Shown: positions 16,298-26,525, counted from the stretch's first letter. The stretch is DNA of 64,000 bases from Microvirga terrae (GCF_013307435.2 NZ_CP102845.1:3160001-3224000); one strand, 5' to 3'. Notes: generated from the sequence alone by a model not told the origin. Numbers and translations are program-made.

Positions 16298-17944
16298 ATG
16301 ACTCGCTCCAGCAAGGATGACGAGCTGCTTTCCACACCGCCCGATCCGGCCAGTCTGCCCGCAGGCATCGACCGCCGGACATTCTTTGTCCGCCATGCCG
16401 CGATCGGCGCGGCGGCCGTGATGACCGGCACCACCTGGGCGCCTGAGGCTCGCGCCCAGCAGGCCGCGACGGAAGCCGCCGCGCAGCAGGCCAAGAAGGA
16501 AGCCGCAGGCGGCGATGCCGGCCTCAAGATGAGCTCGGCCCTCTCGCCCGATCTCGACGTCGTCAAGTCGTCGAAGGGCCCGGTCATGACGGTGGCGGAC
16601 GAATTCTACAAGGTCGGCCCCGGCCCTTCGAGCTCGCATACGATCGGGCCGATGCGGATCACCTATGACTTCTATCAGCGCGTCACGAAGCTGCCCGCGG
16701 ATCAACTGGCACAGGCCACCGGCCTCAAGGTCCATCTCTTCGGCAGCCTGAGCGCCACGGGCAAGGGCCACGGCACCGAACGCGCGGCCCTCGCCGGCCT
16801 TGTCGGCAAGGAGCCGGCGACCGTCGATCCGCGCTTTCTCGACGAGATGATCGCCAAGCCGGATCAGACCTATCCGGTGAAGGTCGGAAGCAAGTCGTTC
16901 AACCTGTCCCTTGCCGATATCGTCTATGACGCGACCAAAGGGGACTTCCCGCACCCGAACACCATGACGGCCCGCCTCATGGCGGGCGACAAGGTGCTCT
17001 ACGAGCAGGAGTATTATTCGGTCGGCGGCGGCTTCATCGAGTGGAAGGGCTATGAGCCTCCCAAGAAGGGAGCGCCGAAATACCCCTATGCCACCATGAA
17101 GGAACTGCGCCAGCACGCGGAGAAGAATAATCTCTCGATTGCCGACGTCATGATGGCGAACGAGATTGCCGTATCCGGAAAGAACGAGGAAGAGATCAAC
17201 GCCTTCCTGGACAAGATCGCCAATGCGATGATCGCCACGGTGAAGACCGGTCTGTCCTACAAGGACGACGTTCTGCCCGGGCCGATCAAGCTCCACTCCA
17301 AGGCGGCCACGGTCTACGAGCGGGCGATGGATGACACCTACATGAGCGACCGCGCCATCGGGCTGGTCTCGGCCTTTGCCCTGGCCGCTTCCGAGGAGAA
17401 TGCCCGCGGGCACCTCGTCATCACGGCGCCGACCGGCGGGTCCGCCGGGGTGATGCCGGCGATCGTCTACGCCCTGACCCAGAGCGGACGCGCGGTGCCG
17501 TTGGACAAGATCCGCCAGGGCCTGCTGGCCGGCCTGGCCGTCGGCTACCTGTGCAAGCACAACGCGACGCTGGCCGCCGCCGAAGGCGGATGCCAGGCCG
17601 AGATCGGCGTCGCGTCCGGGATGGCCGCGGCCCTGATCACGCAGGTGCTGAACCAGCCGCCGCACGTGATCGAGAATGCCGCCGAGTCGGCCCTCGAGCA
17701 CCACCTCGGCATGACGTGCGATCCCGTCGCGGGCTATGTGCAGGTTCCCTGCATCGAGCGCTGCGCCTTCGGGGCGGTGAAAGCCTGGGCGGCCGCCATG
17801 ATCGCCACCAACGAGATCGCGAGCCGGCACCGGGTCGATCTCGACACGACGATCAAGACGCTGTCCGACACCGCGAAGGACATGAACCCGAAATACAAGG
17901 AGACGAGCGAGGCCGGCCTCGCCCAGAACCTCGTGCTCTGCTGA
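16298..17944 (+). CDS. L-serine dehydratase (iron-sulphur type) with Tat signal peptide
   Basis: A 548-residue single-chain L-serine ammonia-lyase. The beta-domain motif [14 protein letters not shown] is at about residue 107, and the alpha domain carries Cys in [15 protein letters not shown] and [17 protein letters not shown] that would hold a 4Fe-4S cluster. It converts L-serine to pyruvate and ammonia. Unusually, it starts with a twin-arginine signal: Arg26-Arg27 in DRRTFFVRH, a hydrophobic [11 protein letters not shown] stretch and an ARA cleavage site before Gln54, making it about 90 residues longer than the usual 455. The Tat system exports folded Fe-S proteins, so a periplasmic location is predicted. 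First gene of a run with PFL, activase and an AspT-like exchanger. Confidence 0.88.
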   Translation: MTRSSKDDELLSTPPDPASLPAGIDRRTFFVRHAAIGAAAVMTGTTWAPEARAQQAATEAAAQQAKKEAAGGDAGLKMSSALSPDLDVVKSSKGPVMTVADEFYKVGPGPSSSHTIGPMRITYDFYQRVTKLPADQLAQATGLKVHLFGSLSATGKGHGTERAALAGLVGKEPATVDPRFLDEMIAKPDQTYPVKVGSKSFNLSLADIVYDATKGDFPHPNTMTARLMAGDKVLYEQEYYSVGGGFIEWKGYEPPKKGAPKYPYATMKELRQHAEKNNLSIADVMMANEIAVSGKNEEEINAFLDKIANAMIATVKTGLSYKDDVLPGPIKLHSKAATVYERAMDDTYMSDRAIGLVSAFALAASEENARGHLVITAPTGGSAGVMPAIVYALTQSGRAVPLDKIRQGLLAGLAVGYLCKHNATLAAAEGGCQAEIGVASGMAAALITQVLNQPPHVIENAAESALEHHLGMTCDPVAGYVQVPCIERCAFGAVKAWAAAMIATNEIASRHRVDLDTTIKTLSDTAKDMNPKYKETSEAGLAQNLVLC

Positions 17945-18021
17945 ACCGCCCTGCGGGCGCGTGTGAGCGGCCGCTGACCTGTCGCAGGAATGTCCCACGG
18001 ATGTCGTGGGAGGAGGCCGTC

Positions 18022-20355
18022 ATGCCCGATGAAGCCACTGCCACCCGGAGATACGCCGATACACCGGAGCAACAGGCGGGACAGAAGGCCGGAGCCCGCC
18101 CGCGGGCCGACGCCTCCGAGGCCGCTGATCGCACGGAGGGATGGGTTGGATTCGCGCCCGGTCGCTGGCAGAACGCCATCGACGTCCGCGATTTCATTCA
18201 GCGCAACGTCACGCCCTACGACGGAGACGAGAGCTTCCTGGTGGCCCCGAGCGAGCGCACGAAGGCCGTCTGGAGCAAGCTGCAGCCGTATTTCAAGGAA
18301 GAGATCCGCAAGGGTGTTCTGGACGTGGACGCCAAGACCCCCTCGTCGCTGACCTCCCATGGACCCGGCTATATCGACCGTGACAACGAGGTGATCGTCG
18401 GGCTTCAGACCGATGCTCCGTTCAGACGCGCCATCATGCCGTATGGCGGGCTGCGCATGGTCGAGGCCGGGCTGAAGGCGGCCGGCTTCGAGCCGGATCC
18501 GATCGTGCACGAGGTCTTCACCAAGTATCGCAAGACCCACAACGACGGGGTCTTCGATGCTTACACGCCGGAAATCATGGCCTGCCGGCGCAGCCATATC
18601 ATTACGGGCTTGCCCGATGCCTACGGCCGCGGCCGGATCATCGGCGATTACCGCCGGGTGGCTCTTTATGGGACGGACAAACTGCTGGCCGCCAAGCGCG
18701 CCGAGCGGGCCCTGCTCGACGCGAAGTGGCCGAGCGACGATGTCATCCGCGAGCGCGAGGAGCTGTCCGAGCAGATGCGGGCTCTGGCCGATCTGGCCGA
18801 GATGGGCAAGATATACGGCCTGGACATCACCCGTCCGGCAGCGAACGCCCGCGAAGCTGTGCAGTGGACCTATTTCGGTTATCTCGGTGCCATCAAGGAG
18901 GCCAACGGCGCGGCCATGTCGATCGGCCGCATCTCGTCCTTCCTCGACATCTACATCGAGCGCGATCTGAAGAGCGGAGCTTTGGACGAGGCGGGCGCCC
19001 AGGAACTCATCGACCAGCTCGTTCAGAAACTTCGCATCGTCCGCTTCCTGCGCACCCCCGATTACGACGCGCTTTTCTCGGGCGACCCCTACTGGGCGAC
19101 CGAGTGCGTCGGCGGCATGGATCTCAACGGCCGCCCTCTGGTGACCCGGACGAGCTTCCGCATGCTGCACACGCTGACGAATCTCGGCCCGGCGCCGGAG
19201 CCCAACATGACCGTGCTCTGGTCGAAACAGCTGCCGGACGGCTTCAAGCGCTACTGCATCAAGGTGTCGGCCGAGACCTCGTCCATCCAGTACGAGAACG
19301 ATGATCTCATGCGCCCTTACTGGGGAGACGATTACGGCATCGCCTGCTGCGTCTCGGCCATGCGCATCGGCAATCAGATGCAGTTCTTCGGGGCACGGGT
19401 GAACCTCGGCAAGTGTCTGCTCTATGCCATCAACGGCGGCCGGGACGAAGTCAGCGGCGAGCAGGTCGGTCCGACCGTAACGCCCGTCCAAGGTGACGTC
19501 CTCGACTACGACGACGTCATGGGAAAGTTCGACGCCATGATGGAATGGCTGGCGCGAACCTACGTCCATGCCATGAACTGCATTCACTACATGCACGACA
19601 AGTACTACTACGAGCGTCTTGAAATGGCGCTGCACGACCAGCAGATCCTGCGCACGATGGCCTTCGGCATCGCCGGCCTGTCGGTCGTCGCCGACAGCCT
19701 GTCGGCGATCAAGCACGCGCAGGTGAAACCCATCCGGCGCGAGGACAGGCTGATCGTCGATTACGAGATTACGGGCGACTTCCCGAAATACGGCAACAAC
19801 GACGACCGGGTCGACACCATTGCGGCCGATCTGGTCTCCTCCTTCATGAGGAAGATCCGCAAGCATCCGACCTACCGGAATGCCGTTCACACGCAATCCG
19901 TGCTCACGATCACGAGCAATGTCGTCTACGGCAGGAACACGGGCAATACGCCGGATGGCCGCAAAGCCGGGGAACCCTTCGCCCCCGGGGCCAATCCAAT
20001 GCATGGCCGCGACAGCCATGGATGGCTCGCCTCGTGCCTGTCGGTGGCAAAACTCCCCTATGCGGATGCGCAGGACGGGATCAGCTACACCGTGTCCATC
20101 ACGCCGAGCCTCAACCGTCTCGACCAGGGCGAGAAGATCAAGCAGGCGGTGAAGGTCATGGACACCTATTGCGGCCAGGGCGGGTTCCACATGAACCTCA
20201 ACGTCCTCAATCGGGACACCCTGCTCGACGCCATGGAGCATCCCGACAAGTACCCGCAACTGACCATTCGGGTCTCCGGCTACGCGGTCAACTTCGTGCG
20301 CCTCACGAAGGAACAGCAGATGGATGTGATCAGCCGGACATTCCACGGTGAGTGA
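18022..20355 (+). CDS. pflB: pyruvate formate-lyase (formate C-acetyltransferase)
   Basis: A 777-residue glycyl-radical enzyme. The two catalytic cysteines are adjacent in [13 protein letters not shown] (about residues 441-442), and the glycyl-radical motif near the C-terminus is [13 protein letters not shown] (Gly about 753). It cleaves pyruvate with CoA to acetyl-CoA and formate and works only without oxygen. The start at 18022 follows a GGGAGGAGG ribosome-binding site; a much longer in-frame extension upstream overlaps the dehydratase gene and is not real. It begins 77 bp after the dehydratase stop and is followed by its activase. Confidence 0.93.
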   Translation: MPDEATATRRYADTPEQQAGQKAGARPRADASEAADRTEGWVGFAPGRWQNAIDVRDFIQRNVTPYDGDESFLVAPSERTKAVWSKLQPYFKEEIRKGVLDVDAKTPSSLTSHGPGYIDRDNEVIVGLQTDAPFRRAIMPYGGLRMVEAGLKAAGFEPDPIVHEVFTKYRKTHNDGVFDAYTPEIMACRRSHIITGLPDAYGRGRIIGDYRRVALYGTDKLLAAKRAERALLDAKWPSDDVIREREELSEQMRALADLAEMGKIYGLDITRPAANAREAVQWTYFGYLGAIKEANGAAMSIGRISSFLDIYIERDLKSGALDEAGAQELIDQLVQKLRIVRFLRTPDYDALFSGDPYWATECVGGMDLNGRPLVTRTSFRMLHTLTNLGPAPEPNMTVLWSKQLPDGFKRYCIKVSAETSSIQYENDDLMRPYWGDDYGIACCVSAMRIGNQMQFFGARVNLGKCLLYAINGGRDEVSGEQVGPTVTPVQGDVLDYDDVMGKFDAMMEWLARTYVHAMNCIHYMHDKYYYERLEMALHDQQILRTMAFGIAGLSVVADSLSAIKHAQVKPIRREDRLIVDYEITGDFPKYGNNDDRVDTIAADLVSSFMRKIRKHPTYRNAVHTQSVLTITSNVVYGRNTGNTPDGRKAGEPFAPGANPMHGRDSHGWLASCLSVAKLPYADAQDGISYTVSITPSLNRLDQGEKIKQAVKVMDTYCGQGGFHMNLNVLNRDTLLDAMEHPDKYPQLTIRVSGYAVNFVRLTKEQQMDVISRTFHGE

Positions 20356-20366
20356 GGCGTGACGTC

Positions 20367-21188
20367 ATGGCCGATGAGTCCTGGGCCAAGAGCCGGTACG
20401 ACCTGCAGCAGGCGCGCTCCCCGGACGCACCTGACACGGCCTCGTTCAACGACCCTCGGGGCGACGTCGGGTGGATTCACTCGTACGAGACGGGATCCAC
20501 CCTCGACGGGCCGGGAATCCGGGTCGTGGTGTTCATGAGCGGCTGCCTGCTGCGCTGCCTGTATTGCCACAATCCGGATACATGGCATCTCAAGGACGGG
20601 ACGCGGGTGTCGTTCGAGCGCGCCAGAACCGCGCTCGAAGCTTACGCGGCGCCGCTGCGTGCCATGGATGGCGGGTTGACGATATCGGGTGGGGAACCCC
20701 TCGTCCAACTGCACTTCACCAAGCGGCTCTTCGCGGCCGCCAAGGGGATGGGCCTCCACACGGCCCTGGATACGTCGGGCTTCCTCGGCGCGCGGGCCGA
20801 TGACGAGTACCTGCGCCAGGTGGATCTCGTGCTGCTCGACATTAAATCCTGGGATCCGCAGACCTACCGCCGGGCCGTGGGCCAGGACATCAAGCCGACC
20901 CTGCAATTTGCGGAGCGGCTGGCGGCCCTCGGCAAGCCGGTCTGGGTCCGGTTCGTCCTCGTCCCGGGGCTGACCGATGATCCGGACAATGTCGAGGGCA
21001 TCGCCCGGTTCGTCGCCCCGATGCGCAACGTTGAGTGGGTCGAAGTCCTCCCGTTCCATCAGATGGGTGCCTTCAAGTGGAACGCCATGGGCCTGAACTA
21101 CGAGCTCTCCGATACGCCCTCCCCGTCGCCCGCGCTGGTGGAGAGGGTCCTGAACCAATTTCGCGATGCCGGCTGCCGCGCAAGATGA
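20367..21188 (+). CDS. pflA: pyruvate formate-lyase activating enzyme (radical SAM)
   Basis: A 273-residue radical-SAM protein with the cluster motif Cys-x3-Cys-x2-Cys (GCLLRCLYCHNP, about residues 60-67), preceded by the typical GSTLDGPGIRVVVFMSGC. It also has the SAM-binding TISGGEPLVQ. It installs the glycyl radical on PFL using S-adenosylmethionine. The gene follows pflB by 11 bp; a GTG at 20352 overlapping the pflB stop is an alternative start. The N-terminus is about 25 residues longer than that of E. coli PflA. Confidence 0.92.
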   Translation: MADESWAKSRYDLQQARSPDAPDTASFNDPRGDVGWIHSYETGSTLDGPGIRVVVFMSGCLLRCLYCHNPDTWHLKDGTRVSFERARTALEAYAAPLRAMDGGLTISGGEPLVQLHFTKRLFAAAKGMGLHTALDTSGFLGARADDEYLRQVDLVLLDIKSWDPQTYRRAVGQDIKPTLQFAERLAALGKPVWVRFVLVPGLTDDPDNVEGIARFVAPMRNVEWVEVLPFHQMGAFKWNAMGLNYELSDTPSPSPALVERVLNQFRDAGCRAR

Positions 21189-21197
21189 GGGAAACCG

Positions 21198-22766
21198 ATG
21201 GTCGATATCGTCCGCACACTGCTTGAAGCCTCGCCTCTGCTGGCGCTGTTCCTCGCCATTGCGACCGGCTATGCGCTCGGACAGATCTCGATCGCCGGCG
21301 TCTCCTTCGGGGCCGGTGCGGTGCTGTTCACCGGATTGATCATCGGGGCCATCGCTCCGAAGTCGGCGCCTCCCGGACTGGTTGGCACCCTCGGCCTCGT
21401 CATGTTCGTCTACGGTGTCGGCATCCAGTACGGGCCGCAATTCTTCTCAAGCCTCAAAGGACCCGGCCTCAAGTACATCGCGCTGTCGGCCGCGGCGGTG
21501 ATCGCCTCGCTCATCGTCGCGATGTCGCTCGCCGGCCCGCTCGGCATCTCGATAGCAACGGCGGCCGGATTGTTCGCAGGCTCCGGCACCAGCACGCCGA
21601 CCTTGCAGGCCGCCCTGGCGGCTGCGGGCAACCAGGATCCGGCCATCGGCTACTCGGTTTCCTATCCGTTCGGCGTCGTCGGGCCGATCATCCTGATGAC
21701 CATCATGGCCGCCTGGGTCAAACCCACGTTCAAGGCCCCGTCCCAGAGCGTCCGAGTGGCCGAGCTGACCCTCGAATCCGCCTGCGAGGATCGGACGGTC
21801 GAGGAGGTCTCCGCAATCCTCCCATCGGACCTGAAGATCGTCGCGGTCCGTCAGCATCACGTGAATGCACCGCCGATTGCCGGAACGAGGTTGCACGAAG
21901 GCGATGGATTGCTGCTGGTCGGCAACCCGGCCAGCATCGAGAAGGCGAAGGCGGCCGTGGGCTACGAGGAACCCGGGCGCATCAGCCGCGACCGGGCCAA
22001 TTACGACGTGGCGCGGGTCTACGTGTCGAAGGCGGCCTTCGTCGGCAAAGGCGTCCACGATATTCCGCTTCCGGATTTTCCCGTCGTCATCTCCCATGTC
22101 CGCCGGGGTGACGTCGACATCATGGCGTCGTCCGACCTGACGCTCGAGTTCGGCGACCTGCTGGTGGCGGCGGTCCCGTCGAACCGGAAGGCAGACCTCC
22201 AGCGTCACTTCGGCGACAGCGTCAAGGGCAACGCCGAGCTGTCCTTCGTGTCGGTCGGCGTCGGGATCGCGCTCGGTCTCCTGCTGGGAATGATTCCCGT
22301 GCCGCTGCCGGGGGGCGGTACCTTCAGCCTCGGCGTCGCCGGCGGTCCCCTCGTCATGGCGTTGGTCCTGGGCTGGCTCGGTCGCACCGGCCCGATGGGC
22401 TGGCGGATCCCGGTCGTCGCCAATCTGGTCCTGCGGAATCTCGGCCTGTCGGTGTTCATCGGCTCCGTCGCCATCGGGGCAGGCAGCCCGTTCGTCCAGA
22501 CCGTGGCTACCAACGGTGTCCAGATCCTCCTTGGCGGTGCGCTCGTTCTTCTGACCCTCGTGTTGATCGTGCTGGTGGTCGGCTACCTGTTGCGCATACC
22601 CTTCGATGATCTGCTCGGCGTTTGCGCCGGCTCGACCGGCAACCCTGCCATCGTGGTTGCGGCGGGACGCCTCGCTCCGACCGAGCGGACGGACATCGGT
22701 TATGCGATCTGCTTCCCGAGCATGACCATCGTCAAGATCATCGCCGTTCAGGTTCTGCTGAGTTGA
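21198..22766 (+). CDS. AspT/YidE-like exchanger with TrkA-C domains
   Basis: A 522-residue protein with two membrane domains of five or six helices flanking a central cytoplasmic section (about residues 180-345) that looks like two TrkA-C (RCK_C) domains (VRQHHVNAPPIAGTRLHEGD and VRRGDVDIMASSDLTLEFGD). This is the architecture of the aspartate:alanine exchanger family; the GSGTSTPTLQAAL and GSTGNPAIVVAAG motifs are the repeated pore signatures. It is 9 bp after pflA, so it should carry a substrate or product of the operon. Serine, pyruvate, formate or alanine are candidates; the sequence does not decide. Confidence 0.8.
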   Translation: MVDIVRTLLEASPLLALFLAIATGYALGQISIAGVSFGAGAVLFTGLIIGAIAPKSAPPGLVGTLGLVMFVYGVGIQYGPQFFSSLKGPGLKYIALSAAAVIASLIVAMSLAGPLGISIATAAGLFAGSGTSTPTLQAALAAAGNQDPAIGYSVSYPFGVVGPIILMTIMAAWVKPTFKAPSQSVRVAELTLESACEDRTVEEVSAILPSDLKIVAVRQHHVNAPPIAGTRLHEGDGLLLVGNPASIEKAKAAVGYEEPGRISRDRANYDVARVYVSKAAFVGKGVHDIPLPDFPVVISHVRRGDVDIMASSDLTLEFGDLLVAAVPSNRKADLQRHFGDSVKGNAELSFVSVGVGIALGLLLGMIPVPLPGGGTFSLGVAGGPLVMALVLGWLGRTGPMGWRIPVVANLVLRNLGLSVFIGSVAIGAGSPFVQTVATNGVQILLGGALVLLTLVLIVLVVGYLLRIPFDDLLGVCAGSTGNPAIVVAAGRLAPTERTDIGYAICFPSMTIVKIIAVQVLLS

Positions 22767-22914
22767 GACGAGCCCTCGACATGATGCCGGCCGGCCACAC
22801 CGGGTTGGATTTGGGCGCTGCCATGGAGCCGTCCGTCGCGGTCTGCTTGACGGTACCGCTCGCGTCTGCACAATCTTTCATCATAGGGCTGGGCTTTGTC
22901 GTGGAGCGTGTATC

Positions 22915-24348
22915 ATGGCGTCTGTGCGAACCCTGTTGCTTGGATGCGCGGCGATCCTTTCCGGCGGAGCGCAGGCCGCCGATCTGCCGGCCAAGACCGC
23001 AGCTCCGGTCGACTATGTCCGGGTCTGCTCCACTCATGGCAACGGGTTCTTCTACATCCCCGGCACCGAAACCTGCCTGCGCGTCGGCGGGCGTGTGCGG
23101 GCCGAGTACGCCTATATCGAACCTGCCGACCGGGAGGACGACTCCATCGGGTTCCGCGGCCGCGGCCGCATCAACCTAGATGCGCGCACCGCCACCGAAT
23201 ATGGCATGCTGCGCACCTACATCCGCTTCGAGCTGACCCACAACACCGGCGTCTATGGCAGCGACAGCGCCCTCGTGAAGCAGGCCTTCGTCCAGTTCGG
23301 CGGCCTGACGGCCGGTCGTGCGGTGTCGTTCTTCACGAGCCCGGACCTGCCGGCCCCGAACTTCGGTGACCTGCGCTTCGACGACCCCGCGAACGCCGAG
23401 GTGAACCTTCTGGCCTACACATTCTCGTTCGGCAACGGCCTCTCGGCCACCCTGTCGCTCGAGGACGGGATCGGCCGCCGGATCAACAACGAGCTTGATT
23501 TCCCCCTGTTCGGAGTTGGTTCGACCTCGGTCTTTGCGCCGATCGCCTCGACCTACGCGGGCGAGATCGTGCCGGATGTGGTGGCCAACATCCGCTACAA
23601 GGGTACCTGGGGCGAAGTGCAGCTGTCGGGCGCCCTGCACCAGATCCGCGACGTGGCGGCGGGTCTCACGACGGTCGACGGCGTGACCACGCCCGTGATC
23701 AACCCGATCACGGGACTGCCCAATCCGACCCATGCGGACACGGATTACGGGTTCGCCCTGGCGGCTCTCGGCTACGTCAACGTGCCTGCCCTCGGGGTTG
23801 GCGATACCGTCTGGATGATGGCCACCTACACGGATGGCGCGATCGGCTATCTCAACACCGGACAGACCAGCGCGATCAGCAACGGCTTCGTCAGCGCCGG
23901 CTCGCTGGCGATGCCCTTCACGGATGCCTTCGTGGATATCTTCACGGGCGAGTACAAGACCAACAAGGCCTATGCCATCGCCGGCGGCCTCAACCACAAC
24001 TGGAGCCCGACCTGGCAGACGAACGTGTTCGGCTCCTGGATGCGCTTCGATGCGCCCGGTGTCGCGCAATACGTGGTGCCCACGACGGTCGCGACGCTGG
24101 CCAATGGTTCGGCCGGCACCACGACGGGCCTCGTCGACTTCGACGAGATTCGCGTCGGCGCCAACGTGATCTGGACGCCGGTGAAGGATTTCCTCATCGG
24201 TGTCGAGGCGCTCTACATCCGGGTCGATCCACGCGAGCGGATGGCGATTCCGCTCACGACCGCTTCCGGCGAACCGACCGGCACCTTCCGGCCGACCGGT
24301 TCGGAGGATGCATGGGAAGGCCGCCTGCGCGTGCAGCGCGACTTCTGA
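22915..24348 (+). CDS. outer-membrane porin, Porin_2 family
   Basis: A 477-residue protein with a signal peptide ending in AQAADLPAK, the start of the mature chain in many Rhizobiales porins. The paired-Cys N-terminal segment (VRVCSTHGNGFFYIPGTETC) and LRVGGRVRAEYAYI are characteristic of Porin_2 (Omp2b/RopA type), as is the C-terminal Phe of VQRDF. It would form a 16-stranded barrel for small hydrophilic solutes. The 148-bp gap from the exchanger gene and the GTGGAG ribosome-binding site suggest its own promoter, though it may be read through from the operon. Confidence 0.88.
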   Translation: MASVRTLLLGCAAILSGGAQAADLPAKTAAPVDYVRVCSTHGNGFFYIPGTETCLRVGGRVRAEYAYIEPADREDDSIGFRGRGRINLDARTATEYGMLRTYIRFELTHNTGVYGSDSALVKQAFVQFGGLTAGRAVSFFTSPDLPAPNFGDLRFDDPANAEVNLLAYTFSFGNGLSATLSLEDGIGRRINNELDFPLFGVGSTSVFAPIASTYAGEIVPDVVANIRYKGTWGEVQLSGALHQIRDVAAGLTTVDGVTTPVINPITGLPNPTHADTDYGFALAALGYVNVPALGVGDTVWMMATYTDGAIGYLNTGQTSAISNGFVSAGSLAMPFTDAFVDIFTGEYKTNKAYAIAGGLNHNWSPTWQTNVFGSWMRFDAPGVAQYVVPTTVATLANGSAGTTTGLVDFDEIRVGANVIWTPVKDFLIGVEALYIRVDPRERMAIPLTTASGEPTGTFRPTGSEDAWEGRLRVQRDF

Positions 24349-24390
24349 GCGACGACCGTCCGTTCCCTACCGATCGATCGTTCATCAGCC

Positions 24391-25470
24391 TCAATGGCCA
24401 TCGCCGCGCCAGGCGGTCGGCGTCTGGCCAGACCAGCGCCGGAAGGCGCGGGTGAAGGCGCTGGCCTCGGAATAGCCAAGGGCGGCGGCGATCTGGGAAA
24501 GCGGCACCTGCGTGTCCGTCAGCAATTGCCGGGCGATCTCGAACCGGATCTCGTTGGTGATCGCCCTGTAGCCCATGCCGCTGTCCTTCAGGCGGCGGCT
24601 CAGGGTGCGGCGATGCATCGCCAGGAGATGCGCGATGTCGTCGGCCGAACAGTGATTGCTGGTCAGCCGCGTGCGCAGCAGCCGCCGGATGTCATCGGAG
24701 AAGGCCGAGTCCGGAGCCCCCTTCATCTGCTGGATTCGCTGCTCCAGCATGGCCCGCAAGACCGGATCGGCTCCGGCGATCCGGATCTCCAGGTCACGGG
24801 CCGGGAAGACGATCGTGGCGCTCTCCTGGTTGAACCGGACGGGCGCGCGGAAATGCCGACGGTAGGGCTCCTGATCCGCCGGGGCGGCCCGGGGCAGAAG
24901 AACCTCGCTCGGGTTCCATTCGGACCCGCACAGGGCCCGCAGGGCATTGACCGACACCGCCAGCGACCCGTCCGAGATCTGGCCGGCACTCTGGGCCTCG
25001 GGCTGGTAGACCGAGAAGGTGAACAGGGCCGTGTCCCCGACGATCGTGAGCGACGGGACGGCGCCCCGGTTCTGGATGCTCAGGTTGGAGACGAGCCCAC
25101 GCATGGCGTCACCCACCGTGTCCGACTGCTGCATCAGGCGGCCGACCAGTCCAAGCGACAGGATCGTCGCGCGCTGGCCGACGAGCAGCCCGAAATGGGG
25201 ACAGTTCGTGCGGCTCACGCTGAGGGAGAGCAGCCGGCCAAGGGCCGCGTGCGGGATCACGTTCGCGCCATCCTCGAACAGGCGCGGGTCGAGCCCGGCC
25301 TCGCGGATGATCGGATCAGGGTCAAGGCCGAACTCGCGCAACATCGGTTCGATTTCCCGGGCCACCCCAAGATGGATATAGCCCGGAGGAAGGGTCCGCC
25401 CGCCGGATGATGCATCTCGCGAGACCGGCATGTGGATGCCTGAAGACGGAAACACGACTTTCCCGGCCAT
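24391..25470 (-). CDS. AraC-family transcriptional regulator, full length
   Basis: A 359-residue regulator. Residues about 20-240 form an Arabinose_bd-type (PF12625) sensor domain, with LREFGLDPDPIIREAGLDP and LLVGQRATILSLGLVG as typical segments. The C-terminus has the double helix-turn-helix (DIAHLLAMHRRTLSRRLKDS and LSQIAAALGYSEASAFTRAF, then RRWSGQTPTAWR). The start at 25470 has an AAGGAG site. The DNA-binding part is nearly the same as in the short AraC protein at 15340-15795, so both may read the same operator. The gene converges on the porin gene with a 42-bp gap. Confidence 0.87.
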   Translation of the reverse strand: MAGKVVFPSSGIHMPVSRDASSGGRTLPPGYIHLGVAREIEPMLREFGLDPDPIIREAGLDPRLFEDGANVIPHAALGRLLSLSVSRTNCPHFGLLVGQRATILSLGLVGRLMQQSDTVGDAMRGLVSNLSIQNRGAVPSLTIVGDTALFTFSVYQPEAQSAGQISDGSLAVSVNALRALCGSEWNPSEVLLPRAAPADQEPYRRHFRAPVRFNQESATIVFPARDLEIRIAGADPVLRAMLEQRIQQMKGAPDSAFSDDIRRLLRTRLTSNHCSADDIAHLLAMHRRTLSRRLKDSGMGYRAITNEIRFEIARQLLTDTQVPLSQIAAALGYSEASAFTRAFRRWSGQTPTAWRGDGH

Positions 25471-25790
25471 CGTGAGCTCCTTCGCAGAGTCCCCAGAGCC
25501 CTCCGGCACCGCACAGCGAACGAAGCCGGCCCCATCACCTTAGTCTGCGGCATACTAACATAGATTAACGTTAGGTCACCAGCACGCCGGCCTCTTAGCG
25601 GGTGCAAATCCCCCTGGGGAGGCTGTTACCGGCCGAGGTGGCTCGGGAGAAAGCCGGGCTGCAAGGCTGTCGCAGGCCCTGGCTCCGGAGTGCGGCGGCA
25701 CTACAATTTTGGTTCGATGGTCCGACCACTAGGCCGGACCGAGTATGGACGTCCTGCTCTGTGGGCGTCGCCTGCGCCAACCTTCCAAGG
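25471..25790. other. long structured leader between araC and hlyIII genes
   Basis: 320 bp without a convincing gene. At 25555-25574 there is a short inverted repeat CTAAC/GTTAG that could be an operator for the AraC gene. From about 25590 to 25690 the plus strand has paired GC-rich segments (GGTGCAAATCCCC, GGGGAGGCTG, GAAAGCCGGGCTGC) that look like a structured RNA, possibly a remnant of a group II intron or a riboswitch-like leader. I cannot assign a family by eye. Confidence 0.35.
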
Positions 25791-26444
25791 ATGACGGCTT
25801 TGAGATGGGACTATGACGTGAAGGAGATCATTGCCGATGGCATCGTGCATGTTGTCGGCGTGACGATCGGGGTTGTCTCCATCGCGGCGCTGCTCGTCGT
25901 GGCGGCTCCCGCCGTCGGAGCCTGGGAGTTCACGTCCCTGCTCATCTACGGGATCGGTCTTCTGACGGTGCTCACCGTCTCGGCGCTCTACAACCTCTGG
26001 CCGGTCTCGCCCGTCAAATGGATGCTGCGGCGGTTCGACCATTCGGCCATTTACCTCCTGATTGCCGGCACCTATACGCCGTTCATCACGCAGATGAAGG
26101 CAAGCGCCGAATCCCTGGCGCTGCTGGCCGGCGTGTGGCTCACCTCCATGGTCGGCATCACGCTCAAGCTCCGATTCCCGGGACGCTTCGACCGCCTTTC
26201 GATCCTGCTCTACCTGCTCCTGAGCTGGAGCGGCGTCATGGCTTACGAATCGGTGTTCGGCACCCTCCCCGCCTCGACCCTCTGGCTTCTCGCCATCGGG
26301 GGCATTCTCTACACGACCGGCGTGGTGTTCCATCTGTGGGAGAGCCTGCGCTTTCAGAATGCGATCTGGCACGCCTTCGTTCTCGTTGCCGCCGGCTGCC
26401 ATTATGGCGCCGTGCTCGACTGCCTGGTGCTCGCGCGGGCCTGA
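25791..26444 (+). CDS. hemolysin III / PAQR-family membrane protein
   Basis: A 217-residue protein with seven hydrophobic segments, the usual size of the bacterial HlyIII family. The signature FDHSAIYLLIAGTYTPF and the His near the N-terminus (DGIVHVVGV) and C-terminus (NAIWHAFVLVAAGCHYGAV) match the zinc-binding residues of the PAQR/alkaline ceramidase superfamily. The role is probably membrane lipid hydrolysis or homeostasis; haemolysis is not implied. The start follows a weak AAGG. An upstream in-frame start at 25602 would add a non-conserved 63 residues. Confidence 0.82.
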   Translation: MTALRWDYDVKEIIADGIVHVVGVTIGVVSIAALLVVAAPAVGAWEFTSLLIYGIGLLTVLTVSALYNLWPVSPVKWMLRRFDHSAIYLLIAGTYTPFITQMKASAESLALLAGVWLTSMVGITLKLRFPGRFDRLSILLYLLLSWSGVMAYESVFGTLPASTLWLLAIGGILYTTGVVFHLWESLRFQNAIWHAFVLVAAGCHYGAVLDCLVLARA

Positions 26445-26446
26445 CC

Positions 26447-26472
26447 GGCCCGCCCGTTGCGGCGCGGGCCGC
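26447..26472. terminator. GC-rich hairpin between convergent genes
   Basis: CGGCCCGC and GCGGGCCG form an 8-bp stem with a 10-nt loop just after the HlyIII stop. There is no T-tract, so a bidirectional intrinsic terminator is only moderately supported. Confidence 0.4.
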
Positions 26473-26525
26473 TCCTTGCAACGGCCGTTCCCGGCATCAG
26501 CCCCGTCACTACCGGACGTCTGTCC

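Noticed and set aside
17551..18021. Long in-frame N-terminal extension of pyruvate formate-lyase
   Set aside because: It overlaps the serine dehydratase gene in another frame and has no PFL similarity; a strong ribosome-binding site stands before the ATG at 18022.
22845..22878. Possible seventh copy of the 34-bp site upstream of the porin gene (GCTTGACGG then CTGCACAATC)
   Set aside because: The second half-site has only a weak match, the spacing is off by one and the orientation is opposite to that of the other six relative to their genes.
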